Assembly: GCA_018666155.1 (NCBI GenBank)
Contig: JABJAH010000005.1
Coordinates: forward strand, 1 to 64,000
Source of the DNA: Rhodospirillaceae bacterium
GTDB taxonomy: Bacteria > Pseudomonadota > Alphaproteobacteria > Rhodospirillales > Rhodospirillaceae
DNA length: 64,000 bases
Direction: 5' to 3'
Under the pieces are notes generated by a model, which worked only from the letters and a program-made list of their open reading frames with translations, did no database searches and was not told where the DNA came from. Positions 17,185 to 25,086 of the stretch are shown here, piece after piece; within the stretch, counting starts at the first letter, position 1, and every line of letters begins with the position of its first letter. The translations under genes and the position numbers were made by a program.

Positions 17185-17715
17185 ATGTCTAAATTACTCG
17201 CAATCGCGGCCTTAACGTTGTTGGCCATTACTAGTACGGCTTCGGCCCAAGAAAACCTAAACGACCTTGAAATTGCTCATGCTGCCTATACGGCAGACCT
17301 GATTGATATCCGCTATGCGCATATTGCTCTGGCCATTTCAGAGTCACCCGAGGTTCGCGAATTCGCAGAGCTCATGATTCGTGATCACACCGCTGTCAAC
17401 GAAGGCGCTTTCGCGTTGCTCACCAAGCTCAACGTCGCGCCCCAAGACAACGCATTCAGTCAGGCTCTTCTCAAAGGGGCTGCCGATAAGAACAAAGAAC
17501 TTCTAAGTTTGCGCGGCGCAGCCTTTGATAAGGCGTATACGACCAACGAACTCGGCTATCACCAAACCGTCAACAAAATCGTCGGCGAAATGTGGCTGCC
17601 AAATGTTCAGACCCCTGAACTGAAAGCGTTCCTCGCTCAGGCCCTGGTGACCTTTCAAGTCCATGAAGGACACGCTGAGCAAATCGTTAAATCCAGAGCT
17701 GTCGCGCGTCGATAA
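17185..17715 (+). CDS. exported DUF4142 (ferritin-like) protein
   Basis: 176 residues with a signal peptide (MSKLLAIAALTLLAITSTASAQ) and an all-helical DUF4142 domain (IAHAAYTADLIDIRYAHIAL, EVREFAELMIRDHT, a final FQVHEGHAEQI). The family resembles ferritin-like four-helix bundles and is common in stress-induced periplasmic proteins; its biochemical role is unknown. GGAAGGAATAGG precedes ATG 17185, which I prefer to in-frame upstream ATGs without a signal sequence. Its stop overlaps the start of the cupredoxin gene. Confidence 0.85.
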   Translation: MSKLLAIAALTLLAITSTASAQENLNDLEIAHAAYTADLIDIRYAHIALAISESPEVREFAELMIRDHTAVNEGAFALLTKLNVAPQDNAFSQALLKGAADKNKELLSLRGAAFDKAYTTNELGYHQTVNKIVGEMWLPNVQTPELKAFLAQALVTFQVHEGHAEQIVKSRAVARR

Positions 17716-18107
17716 TGGCTGCGGCATACGATATGAAAACCCGTATACCGATGCGCACGTTAGCGCGTGTATCGGTGCTGGTACTGGCGGTGGGGACGGT
17801 ATTGTCCTCACCGACCAGTTCGGCATTTGCTGATGCGGGGGAACCACAAGTTCATAAGATCACAATCAAAAATTTTGCCTTTGGGCCATCTCAAATAACG
17901 GTCAACACTGGCGACACGATTGAATGGATCAACGAGGACTTTGCGCCCCATACCGCCACGGCGAATGATAGCAGCTTTAACACCAAGCGACTCAAAGGCG
18001 GCGAGGCAGGACGTATCGTTGCATCGTCGCCGGGTACGATCACCTACACCTGCAAATACCATGCAAACATGAAGGGCACGATTGTCGTTCTCGACGACGG
18101 GTCTTGA
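17715..18107 (+). CDS. periplasmic cupredoxin (plastocyanin/amicyanin-like)
   Basis: 130 residues, with a signal peptide ending near SAFADAG, then a small blue-copper domain (ITIKNFAFGPSQITVNTGD). The type-1 copper ligands are visible: histidine in FAPHTAT, and cysteine, histidine and methionine in CKYHANMKG. It would carry electrons or copper in the periplasm. The first ATG overlaps the DUF4142 stop (TAATG); ATG 17733 is an alternative start. The two genes very probably form an operon, suggesting a joint periplasmic redox or metal-stress role. Confidence 0.88.
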   Translation: MAAAYDMKTRIPMRTLARVSVLVLAVGTVLSSPTSSAFADAGEPQVHKITIKNFAFGPSQITVNTGDTIEWINEDFAPHTATANDSSFNTKRLKGGEAGRIVASSPGTITYTCKYHANMKGTIVVLDDGS

Positions 18108-18126
18108 TTGCTTGTTCAGGCTAGGA

Positions 18127-18150
18127 CCCCCGTTCCAACTGGAGCGGGGG
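18127..18150 (+). terminator. hairpin after the cupredoxin gene
   Basis: CCCCCGTTCC pairs with GGAGCGGGGG across a four-base loop, 20 bases after the stop codon, with one G-U pair. There is no T-run after it, so it may stabilise the mRNA end rather than terminate by itself. Confidence 0.45.
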
Positions 18151-18267
18151 CACCGCTACATCCACAAATAAATATGCCCATGCGACTTCATCCCTTGCCC
18201 TATGGGGGTAGTGTCCGAATAGTATCCAAGGGTGCGGCTACGGATCAAAAGTGAAGCGGGTGAATTC

Positions 18268-19134
18268 ATGAAACAATTTGCGTCACACACACGTCGAGCG
18301 ATGTTGCTGGGGGGATCAGCGGCGGCTCTGTCCTCTATCACCAATCATGGCGCACAAGCCGCGCTCAGCCGATCGGCCTTGAGTGAAATGGCGAACCGCT
18401 TGGCGGTCTACGCGCGAATTCGGGGAAACGGCATCGGCGAACCACCCGCCCTTTGGTGGATCAAAGGCGTCGTTTACGGCAAACAATACGAAAAGAATGC
18501 TCAGCCTTTGTTTCAGGTTACCGGTGTAAGCCACAACAAGGTCACAGCCGGTCAGAACGGCGGGATCATTCTTTCCATTGAAGAAGGCGGATATTACGCG
18601 GACTTGGAAACCGGTGAAGTCATGGACTCATGGACGAACCCTGTAACCGGCGCATCGACGCAGCCTAAGCACTATAAGATGTTGGTCAGTCATAACTTCG
18701 CAATGAATGGCGATGTTGAACACGACGACAGTACGGGTCGCACGGAAGCTTATGGCGGCATTAGCCCGGTGGAAATTTCAGGGGATACGCTTTGGGTCGA
18801 GGAAAACTATTTTTCTCGGACAGAAATATCGAGTCCGCCGTCGTCGAGCCCCTCGGCGGAGCTGGAATCCCAACGCAGCACGGCTCAATTCAATGTCGGC
18901 GATAGCCTGACGACGTTCCAAGCGCGTGTTAAGGATCTCCAAACTCCAGACGGCACTTTTGTCTCCGCAACATTGGCGTACGAGCAAACGAACTCCTGGG
19001 CCTCATGGTTGAATATGGGTGACTATCCGGGTCTGCAACTGTGGCAACTCAAAGGCCGGAAGCTTGCCGGTCCGGAAGAAATTCCCGCTCAACTCAGAGA
19101 TCGACTGCGGATCGATCACCCCAATTTTATTTGA
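18268..19134 (+). CDS. Tat-exported DUF1838-family protein
   Basis: About 288 residues. The N-terminus has a twin-arginine signal (HTRRAMLLGGSAAALSS). The rest has DUF1838 features: a start with WIKGVVYGKQYEKNAQPLFQV, a middle YYADLETGEVMDSWTNPVTG, and an end with EQTNSWASWLNMGDYPG. The family has no settled function. I use ATG 18268 rather than an upstream start at 18232, because the signal motif sits correctly only from there. It appears to be a single-gene unit. Confidence 0.82.
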   Translation: MKQFASHTRRAMLLGGSAAALSSITNHGAQAALSRSALSEMANRLAVYARIRGNGIGEPPALWWIKGVVYGKQYEKNAQPLFQVTGVSHNKVTAGQNGGIILSIEEGGYYADLETGEVMDSWTNPVTGASTQPKHYKMLVSHNFAMNGDVEHDDSTGRTEAYGGISPVEISGDTLWVEENYFSRTEISSPPSSSPSAELESQRSTAQFNVGDSLTTFQARVKDLQTPDGTFVSATLAYEQTNSWASWLNMGDYPGLQLWQLKGRKLAGPEEIPAQLRDRLRIDHPNFI

Positions 19135-19312
19135 GGGAAAACATTGTGCCCACAACCGGCCTCTCCATCCCAGGAGGGGTCGTTTTTCGTTCTGACACCT
19201 TTGGTGATTCCTCTAAACCTCAGTTTATTGCAGTTGCCATAATGATCTACTTCTCTAGTCGCACTCCACTATCGTTAGAATGATGGACTCCTGTTAGACT
19301 TGCGGAGCAGCG

Positions 19313-19960
19313 ATGAGTGAGTCGGTTCGTAAAATTCGGTCTTTCCACAGTCGGGGGCTGGGTCTCTCATCCACCACCGACAAATTCTGTTGCGATCAAT
19401 GGGACCTCTACGTGGCCAATACGATGTTTCAGTCAGAAGAATGCCGTGGCTTTTTTGAGCACTGGAAATCTCTGCGCGTCGAAGGCGACATTATCCCCCT
19501 CCATAAAGACTTTCTTGATAACCCAAGTCCTCGATACGCCCCTTTCGTCCATATCTCAGAGATCAGCGAAACTGGTGCAATGATCGTACGACTCATGGGT
19601 ACTGGCCTCGTTGAGCGGTGGGGAAGAGATAAAACCGGTGAAGCCATGGGGGAGGGCCAACCTGAGTCTGTCCGCGAGGTGCTCTATTCAAACACGCGCC
19701 AGGTCATATTGAATCCCTGTGGTCTACGATCGGAAATAGAACTGGCTGCCAGCGGTGGTTCAGAAATGTTGATCGAAGCCGTCACACTTCCATTAATTGT
19801 TGAACCTGGAAAACCCGGGCGGCTGGTCGCCTACTCGGCACTCTTGCGGAAGTTACGGTACGGTGAATACTCCGAGAGCTACAAAAGCCTCGCTAATGTT
19901 GAGTGGGTCGACATTGGCGCGGGCATCCCTGAAGCCCCACCGATGATGCATGGTCAGTGA
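19313..19960 (+). CDS. PAS-like sensor-domain protein (PAS_5 type)
   Basis: 215 residues with no output domain. The pattern is that of the single-PAS proteins common in Rhodospirillales-like alphaproteobacteria: FFEHWKSLRVEGDIIPLHKDF, PRYAPFVHISEI, VRLMGTGLVERWGRDKTGEAMGE, and VEPGKPGRLVAYSALL. It may bind a small ligand or modulate a partner. The leader before 19313 has no strong ribosome-binding site; GGAGCAGCG is the best candidate. Repeats and a terminator-like structure follow downstream. Confidence 0.7.
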   Translation: MSESVRKIRSFHSRGLGLSSTTDKFCCDQWDLYVANTMFQSEECRGFFEHWKSLRVEGDIIPLHKDFLDNPSPRYAPFVHISEISETGAMIVRLMGTGLVERWGRDKTGEAMGEGQPESVREVLYSNTRQVILNPCGLRSEIELAASGGSEMLIEAVTLPLIVEPGKPGRLVAYSALLRKLRYGEYSESYKSLANVEWVDIGAGIPEAPPMMHGQ

Positions 19961-20133
19961 CTATCATCGGGTGGAGGATTGCCAAAGAAGTGTGTGATTC
20001 GGTCGAGTGAGAAAACCAATTCAAAACTAGCTGCTTTTATGACCATCGCTCGCAATAATTCTGGATTCAACCTGCGAGCACGTCATTAATCGCGCGAGCA
20101 CGCAACTATATGACCCGCCCGTTTTAGCGGTGT

Positions 20134-20226
20134 ATGGGCTCGATTGTATTTTTTTGATGCATGGGGTCGTTCGCGCGAACGTAAGCGCATGGGCTCGATG
20201 GGTGGAACGAACAGTGCATGGGCTCG
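20134..20226. repeat. four ATGGGCTCG repeats at ~28-base spacing
   Basis: ATGGG(C/G)TCG occurs at 20134, 20161, 20189 and 20218, spaced 27, 28 and 29 bases, with each of the last three preceded by GC. The units also carry pieces of a GAACG/CGTTC inverted repeat. The stretch from 19961 to 20252 holds no other gene. Confidence 0.6.
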
Positions 20227-20254
20227 TTCCTCGCTGTTCGCGTTTTTCTTTTTT
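20204..20254 (+). terminator. terminator with two competing stems
   Basis: CGAACAG (20208-20214) can pair with CTGTTCG (20234-20240), followed by a T-rich run (20243-20254). Alternatively GGAACGA (20204-20210) pairs with TCGTTCC (20224-20230). The stems share bases and exclude one another, as in attenuators. It lies downstream of the PAS gene and abuts the stop of the convergent dioxygenase gene. Confidence 0.5.
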
Positions 20255-20822
20255 AGCCTGTGGGGGCCAGCGGGGTGTAGCCGCTGACAAAAGGGCTAGG
20301 CTCTCCCGTTTCCGGGTCATACAGCCGCCGCTCAATCGCCCCGATGTCGGCGCCGTAGACATGAATAGAAATAGAGGCCTGTTCATCGTCCGCATTGCGT
20401 ACCCGATGAATGTCACCCAGGCGTGGCGAGACGAAGTCGACCATGCCCGGCTCTAGTGTCACGCTGTTGCCTTCGGTGAGTTTGCCGGTGTCGTCGTCGC
20501 GGTTGAACGCGGTGCCTGTCTCGGAACCCCGTAGCATGCCGATCGCCCCCCACACCCGATGATCATGGATCGGCGATTCTTGTCCCAGTCCCCAGACAAA
20601 GCTGACCACCGAGAAGCGGGCCTCGGGATCGCGATAGAGCAAGTACTGGCAATAGGTGTCCGGGTTTGAGACCGCGTGACTATCCGGCAGCCAGTCGTCG
20701 GTCGCGATCAGGTTCTCAAGTAGCACGCCACAGACCGGTAGCAAGTCGATTTCGCTCGGCTTTGGTGTCAGCGTCAGTAGGGTCGTGATCCCGGTGACGA
20801 AGATTTCGAACTTACCGCTCAT
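20253..20822 (-). CDS. 3-mercaptopropionate dioxygenase-like thiol dioxygenase
   Basis: 189 residues of the cysteine-dioxygenase cupin family. The non-haem iron site is visible as SPIHDHRVWG (H-x-H) with the third histidine in GDIHRV. FSVVSFVWGLGQ, IGMLRGSE and SISIHVYGADIGAIERR closely resemble what I remember of bacterial 3-mercaptopropionate dioxygenases, in which an arginine binds the substrate carboxylate. The reaction would be a thiol acid plus O2 giving a sulfinate. Its ATG overlaps the CoA-transferase stop (ATGA), so the two are translated together. A cysteine dioxygenase activity is the main alternative. Confidence 0.82.
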   Translation of the reverse strand: MSGKFEIFVTGITTLLTLTPKPSEIDLLPVCGVLLENLIATDDWLPDSHAVSNPDTYCQYLLYRDPEARFSVVSFVWGLGQESPIHDHRVWGAIGMLRGSETGTAFNRDDDTGKLTEGNSVTLEPGMVDFVSPRLGDIHRVRNADDEQASISIHVYGADIGAIERRLYDPETGEPSPFVSGYTPLAPTG

Positions 20823-21985
20823 GATCCGTTCTCGAGGCGCTCAAGTTCGGCGAGGATGTCGTCGTGATCGCCGTCCAAAGCAGGCGGGCCGGTGCGGATC
20901 GGGAAGTCTTCTCCGGCGACTTCAATCGGGCTGGCGAAGGTTGTGGTCTCGACGCCGTTTGGCAAGGTCAGTGGTTGCACCCAGCCGAAGTGCTCGACCA
21001 GCGGATCGCCCAGCGCCGCCGCGTAGCCGTTGATCGGCTCGCAGGGAATGCCGTGGGGACGGAACGACGCAATCCAGTGACTCACCGGTTGTGTTTTGAA
21101 GATCGGCTCAAGAATTGCCGTCAGTTCAATTTGGTTTGTGGCTCTGTCGCGGGTGGTTAGAAAACGCGGGTCATCTTTGAGCTCCGGTTGACCAATGGCC
21201 TCACAGGCGGAGGCGAACAGCTTGTCATTACCCGCTGCCAGAACGAAGTGGTTGTCTGCCGCCGGGTAGGCTTGGTACGGCGAGTTGCGCGGGTGGGATG
21301 ATCCCATGCGCACGGGGTCCTTGCCCGTGCCGAAGTACTCGCTGGTCTGCAAGGCGGCGAATGCCAGGTTGGTGCCATACATAGACATGTCGATATGACC
21401 GCCCGGTCCGCCGGCCTCGACCCGTCGTAGCAGAGAGACGATCGAGAAGGCTGCATATAGTCCAGCTCCGAAGTCAGACATCGGCACGCCGGCTTTGACT
21501 GGGATACCATCTGGGTCTCCGGTCACGCTCATCACCCCGGAGGCGGCTTGCACGGTGACGTCGAAGCCACCGTCCTGAGCCCGTGGGCCGGTCTGGCCAA
21601 AGGCTGAAATCGACGCGTAGATCAGGCTAGGCTTTTCTTGTTTGAAGGAGTCATAACCGAGCCCAAGTCGTGCCATCACACCGGGACGGTTGTTCTCGAC
21701 CACGGCATCCGCCGAGAGGATCAAACGCCGCGCAATATCGAGATCTTTCTCAGTCTTGAGATCGAGGGCGATGCTGCGTTTGTTGCGATTGATGGAGGCG
21801 AAGTTCTCGCTGTAGCCGTCAGAAAATGGTGGCCAAGCGCGCAGGCCGTCCCCTTTTAAGGGTTCCACCTTGACCACATCTGCGCCCATGTCCGCCAAGG
21901 TCATGGCGCAAAACGGACCGGCTGCCACATGGCAGAATTCAATGACACGAATTCCGGCCAAGGGGAGAGTAGAGGGAGAGGACAA
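20819..21985 (-). CDS. family III (CaiB/BaiF) CoA-transferase
   Basis: 388 residues. Typical elements are LAGIRVIEFCHVAAGPFCAMTLADMGADVVKVE at the start (residues ~6-38), NRNKRSIALDLK, LIYASISAFGQTGP, and the active-site aspartate in PMSDFGAG. The enzyme would move CoA between carboxylic acids through an aspartyl-CoA anhydride. The overlapping thiol dioxygenase gene suggests that the acid could be a sulfinate such as 3-sulfinopropionate, as in known class III sulfinopropionate CoA-transferases; this is inference from gene order. No strong ribosome-binding site is visible, only AGGGAGAG further upstream. Confidence 0.88.
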   Translation of the reverse strand: MSSPSTLPLAGIRVIEFCHVAAGPFCAMTLADMGADVVKVEPLKGDGLRAWPPFSDGYSENFASINRNKRSIALDLKTEKDLDIARRLILSADAVVENNRPGVMARLGLGYDSFKQEKPSLIYASISAFGQTGPRAQDGGFDVTVQAASGVMSVTGDPDGIPVKAGVPMSDFGAGLYAAFSIVSLLRRVEAGGPGGHIDMSMYGTNLAFAALQTSEYFGTGKDPVRMGSSHPRNSPYQAYPAADNHFVLAAGNDKLFASACEAIGQPELKDDPRFLTTRDRATNQIELTAILEPIFKTQPVSHWIASFRPHGIPCEPINGYAAALGDPLVEHFGWVQPLTLPNGVETTTFASPIEVAGEDFPIRTGPPALDGDHDDILAELERLENGS

Positions 21986-22084
21986 CGCGGTGGCCTTAAG
22001 GTTGTTTTTTCAGGGCTGAAGAAGTCTCAAGGATGTGTAATCCATAAGGACGCGGTTATCAAAGCACCGGACGGTCTCCACCCA

Positions 22085-22516
22085 TTACGACTCATCCGTG
22101 ATTGGCGGGATGCCGGTCGGCACTGTGCCTTCGTGGTGATGCACGATCAGCCATTTGCCGTCGATCTGACGAAACACATCTGTAATGCGCACCCGTCCTT
22201 GTGCCGCGTTGGGTGCCTCATAGCTGTAGTTGATGTAGTAGCGGGCGAGGGCAGTATCCGCCCAGGCATCGACCTCTGGTTCTTCGACGGTCAGAGTGAG
22301 GGTGCCGCGGGCTTGCATCTGCTCCTGGTCTTCCGCATGAAACTTATTGCGCTCTTCAACACCACGAATCAGTTGCGGCGTAAACACATCCCATACGGTT
22401 GAGTCCGGATGCATATGGCCTTCGATCCCGTCGGGATCATGATCTTCGAAGGCGGTGAAAATGCCTTTGATAATTGCGATGATTTCTGGCGCCGTTGCAG
22501 TGTCATCGTTGGCCAT
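22085..22516 (-). CDS. SnoaL/NTF2-like protein
   Basis: About 143 residues of the NTF2-like cone fold: an N-terminal helix (EIIAIIKGIFTAFEDHDPDGI), HPDSTVWDVFTPQLIRG, ARYYINYSY, GRVRITDVFRQIDGKWLIVHHHEG. Such proteins are polyketide cyclases, isomerases or ketosteroid-isomerase-like enzymes, or simply ligand binders; the function here is open. GGGGAGTAGAGACA precedes ATG 22516, so I prefer it to the upstream ATG at 22561. It is divergent from the SOS cassette. Confidence 0.8.
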   Translation of the reverse strand: MANDDTATAPEIIAIIKGIFTAFEDHDPDGIEGHMHPDSTVWDVFTPQLIRGVEERNKFHAEDQEQMQARGTLTLTVEEPEVDAWADTALARYYINYSYEAPNAAQGRVRITDVFRQIDGKWLIVHHHEGTVPTGIPPITDES

Positions 22517-22611
22517 TGTCTCTACTCCCCATTCAATTCTCAAAGGTCGCCTCCGCTTCAAGGCGGGTCAAGCCAAGCTTTGATATTCCTCTTGACCTTC
22601 ACAGGAAAAAG

Positions 22612-22626
22612 GAACAAAAAGAGAAC
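22612..22626 (+). promoter_or_regulatory. LexA-binding SOS box
   Basis: GAAC-AAAAAGA-GAAC is a perfect match to the alphaproteobacterial LexA site GAAC-N7-GAAC. It lies 46 bases upstream of the imuA start, so the mutasome operon should be DNA-damage inducible. Confidence 0.88.
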
Positions 22627-22671
22627 ATAAATACAAGAAGTATTGTTGAAAGGTACAAACAAAGGAGGGCG

Positions 22672-23478
22672 ATGATGCACGATGTCTCTCATAGACCGCC
22701 CAAGCTTGATGCGTTGCGGGCTCATATCCAGGCAATTGAAGGTCTGCCGCGTGAGACAGAGGCGGTGTTGCCGTTTGGCCTTGCGGATATTGATCAAGTT
22801 CTGCCGTGGGGCGGTTTGCCGCTGGCTTGTCTGCATCATGTGGTTGGCGCGGATGATGCGCTGGGCGCTCGCGGATTTGCCCCTTCGGCGGTAACGTTCG
22901 TGGCGGCTCTGACGGCTCGTCTTAAGGAGCGGGGAACCGTGCTGTGGTGTCTGCCACGTTATAAGGCGGCGGATACGTTGTATGGCCCAGCCTTGGATAT
23001 GCTTGGCCTTGGCGAAGAGGCGCTGGTTATCGCGCGCGCCAAAGATGAAACCGAAGCTCTGTGGGCGATGGAAGAGGGGCTGTGTTGTCCTGATGTTTCT
23101 GCGGTCATCGGCTCTTTTGCTGCGCCCTTAAATCTGACCGCCGAACGACGTTTGCAACTGGCGGCCGAGCGCGGTGGGACAACCGGATTTCTTCTCCAAC
23201 CTGGTTTGGCTGCGGCGTCTGCCAGTGCGGCTGTAACGCGGTGGCGAGTTGGGGCGGCACCGTCTGCTGTGCCCCTCTGGCCCGGGCTTGGGAAGACCCG
23301 TTGGACTCTGACTCTGGACCGCTGCCGTCAGGGAACCCCTCATTCATGGATTGTGGAATGGTGCGATGAGACGTGTACTTTCCGTTTGGCTGCCCCACTT
23401 TGCGACCGATCGCTTGACCCGAGCCCAAGCCCGATCACAGCGCAGCAGCGAACCGGCCCCTTACGCGCCGTGGCGTAA
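22672..23478 (+). CDS. imuA: ImuA, SOS mutasome accessory protein
   Basis: About 268 residues. It resembles the RecA/SulA-related ImuA family: PFGLADIDQVLPWGGLPLACLHHVVG near residues 40-65 and GTVLWCLPRYKAADTLYGPALDMLGL in the middle. ImuA supports ImuB and DnaE2 in damage-induced translesion synthesis and mutagenesis. AAAGGAGGGCG immediately precedes ATG 22672; longer in-frame starts would run across the SOS box. Its 3' end overlaps the imuB start by about 113 bases. As in other ImuA proteins, a classical Walker A motif is not evident. Confidence 0.88.
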   Translation: MMHDVSHRPPKLDALRAHIQAIEGLPRETEAVLPFGLADIDQVLPWGGLPLACLHHVVGADDALGARGFAPSAVTFVAALTARLKERGTVLWCLPRYKAADTLYGPALDMLGLGEEALVIARAKDETEALWAMEEGLCCPDVSAVIGSFAAPLNLTAERRLQLAAERGGTTGFLLQPGLAAASASAAVTRWRVGAAPSAVPLWPGLGKTRWTLTLDRCRQGTPHSWIVEWCDETCTFRLAAPLCDRSLDPSPSPITAQQRTGPLRAVA

Positions 23479-25078
23479 GCGTCCGTTTGCAACAAGTGCA
23501 GCTGACGCAGGATCTGTTCGTATCGCTGCGGCCAATACAGCAGCGCGTGATGCGGGCATTGATCCAGGATTATCCCTGACCGACGCTCGTGCGGTTGTCC
23601 CGACATTGAAGGTGATTGAGGCCGATCCCATCGCCGATCAAGTTTGCCTTGATGCCATGCTGACGTGGGCGCGGCGCTACACACCGTGGCTGGCAGTTGA
23701 GGGCTTAGATGAGCGCGGGGGCGCCGGGCTGTGGCTCGACATCACCGGTTGCTCACATCTATTTGGCGGCGAGCAGGCTTTGTTGGAAGATTTTGAGGCG
23801 CGGCTCCGCCGTCTTGGCTTTGCCAGCCGTCTTGGCCTCGCTGACACCCCAGGCGCGGCATGGGCGGCGGCGCGGTCTCTGGCTTCCTCAGGGGCGTCGG
23901 CACGTGTTCCTGAAGGTGAACAAAGAACCCATCTTGCAGCTCTGCCGACGACAGCATTGCGGTTGTCCACGCGGACGCTTGAGACTCTGAACCGGCTGGG
24001 GGTTCGGACCTTATCTGACTTGCTGGTTCTACCCCGTGCGCCGCTCACCCGTCGGTTCGGTCGCGAAGTGTGTCTGCGGCTCGACCAACTTCTCGGTCGG
24101 GTTGATGAACCTTTGTCGCCAGAGATGGAACGGCTGCCCTATGTGGCCCGGATAAACTTTGCTGAGCCAATCGGCCGCACAGAGGATGTTGAAGCAGCGC
24201 TTCATGATTTGCTGGATAGCCTGTGTGTGCGCCTTGAGAAAGACCGCAGAGGGATTCGGCGGTTGGTCTTTGAGGTTTTCCGTGTCGACAATACGGCCGA
24301 GCGTATCGCTGTTGGTACCGGGCAGGCGGTGCGCCGGCCAGAGCATCTGTTCCGGTTGTTCCGCGACAAACTCGATGGTCTTGATGCCGGTTTTGGCATC
24401 GAATTTTTGATGCTCACTGTGACGGTCACTGACCCGATGGAAAGTGAGCAAGGGCGCATCCGAACTGGTGCGGAGTCTGAAACCGCGGTTGCCAGTAAGT
24501 CCGGGCGCGATCTAGCACTTCTGATTGATCGGCTTGAAGCCCGTCTTGGGTCTGGGCGCATTGTTCGGCCGCAAAGGCGGGCCAGTCATATTCCTGAACG
24601 CGCCGTTGGGTTTGTGCGGGCCCTTGATCGCCTGAATCAGACAGTTTTGCCCGGCGATGCACGTGAGGTCGCCTTGCTGCACAGTGACATCGGGCGTTTA
24701 CGTCCCGGGGTGCGGCCTATTCATCTTTTGCCTAAACCTGAACCGGTTGATCCTTTGCCCGTCTGCAGCGATGCGCCGCCTGTTCGGATGGTTCCTTTGC
24801 CTGGGTTTTCGTGGCGGCGGCAGACATACCCGCTTGCGGCGGCGGAAGGACCAGAACGGATTGCGGGAGCGTGGTGGCGCGGTGCTTTGCCTTCTGATCG
24901 CAGTAGAGAAGAGCAGTCATATTTCACACTGTGCGAAGACGGCGGCGCTGTGCGGGAGTACTGGCGGGTTGAAAGTGAAAGCGGTGCGCGCTTCTGGCTT
25001 TTTTACCTGCCATTTCCTGTGATGCGGAAAGAGGCTGGTCATCAGTCACGTTGGTTTCTCCATGGTTTGTTTGCGTAA
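23366..25078 (+). CDS. imuB: ImuB, Y-family polymerase-like mutasome subunit
   Basis: About 570 residues from the ATG at 23366 (MRRVLSVWLPHFATDRL). The Y-polymerase frame is visible: IDPGLSLTDARAVVPTL, LWLDITGCSHLFGGE, LADTPGAAWAAARSL, and a helix-hairpin region TLNRLGVRTLSDLLVLPRAPLTRRFG. ImuB proteins lack an active polymerase site and bridge the beta clamp to DnaE2; consistent with this, the early acidic metal ligands of Pol IV/V are not present. A C-terminal extension of about 150 residues follows. It overlaps imuA and ends 8 bases before dnaE2. Confidence 0.92.
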   Translation: MRRVLSVWLPHFATDRLTRAQARSQRSSEPAPYAPWRKRPFATSAADAGSVRIAAANTAARDAGIDPGLSLTDARAVVPTLKVIEADPIADQVCLDAMLTWARRYTPWLAVEGLDERGGAGLWLDITGCSHLFGGEQALLEDFEARLRRLGFASRLGLADTPGAAWAAARSLASSGASARVPEGEQRTHLAALPTTALRLSTRTLETLNRLGVRTLSDLLVLPRAPLTRRFGREVCLRLDQLLGRVDEPLSPEMERLPYVARINFAEPIGRTEDVEAALHDLLDSLCVRLEKDRRGIRRLVFEVFRVDNTAERIAVGTGQAVRRPEHLFRLFRDKLDGLDAGFGIEFLMLTVTVTDPMESEQGRIRTGAESETAVASKSGRDLALLIDRLEARLGSGRIVRPQRRASHIPERAVGFVRALDRLNQTVLPGDAREVALLHSDIGRLRPGVRPIHLLPKPEPVDPLPVCSDAPPVRMVPLPGFSWRRQTYPLAAAEGPERIAGAWWRGALPSDRSREEQSYFTLCEDGGAVREYWRVESESGARFWLFYLPFPVMRKEAGHQSRWFLHGLFA

Positions 25079-25086
25079 CCATTGCG

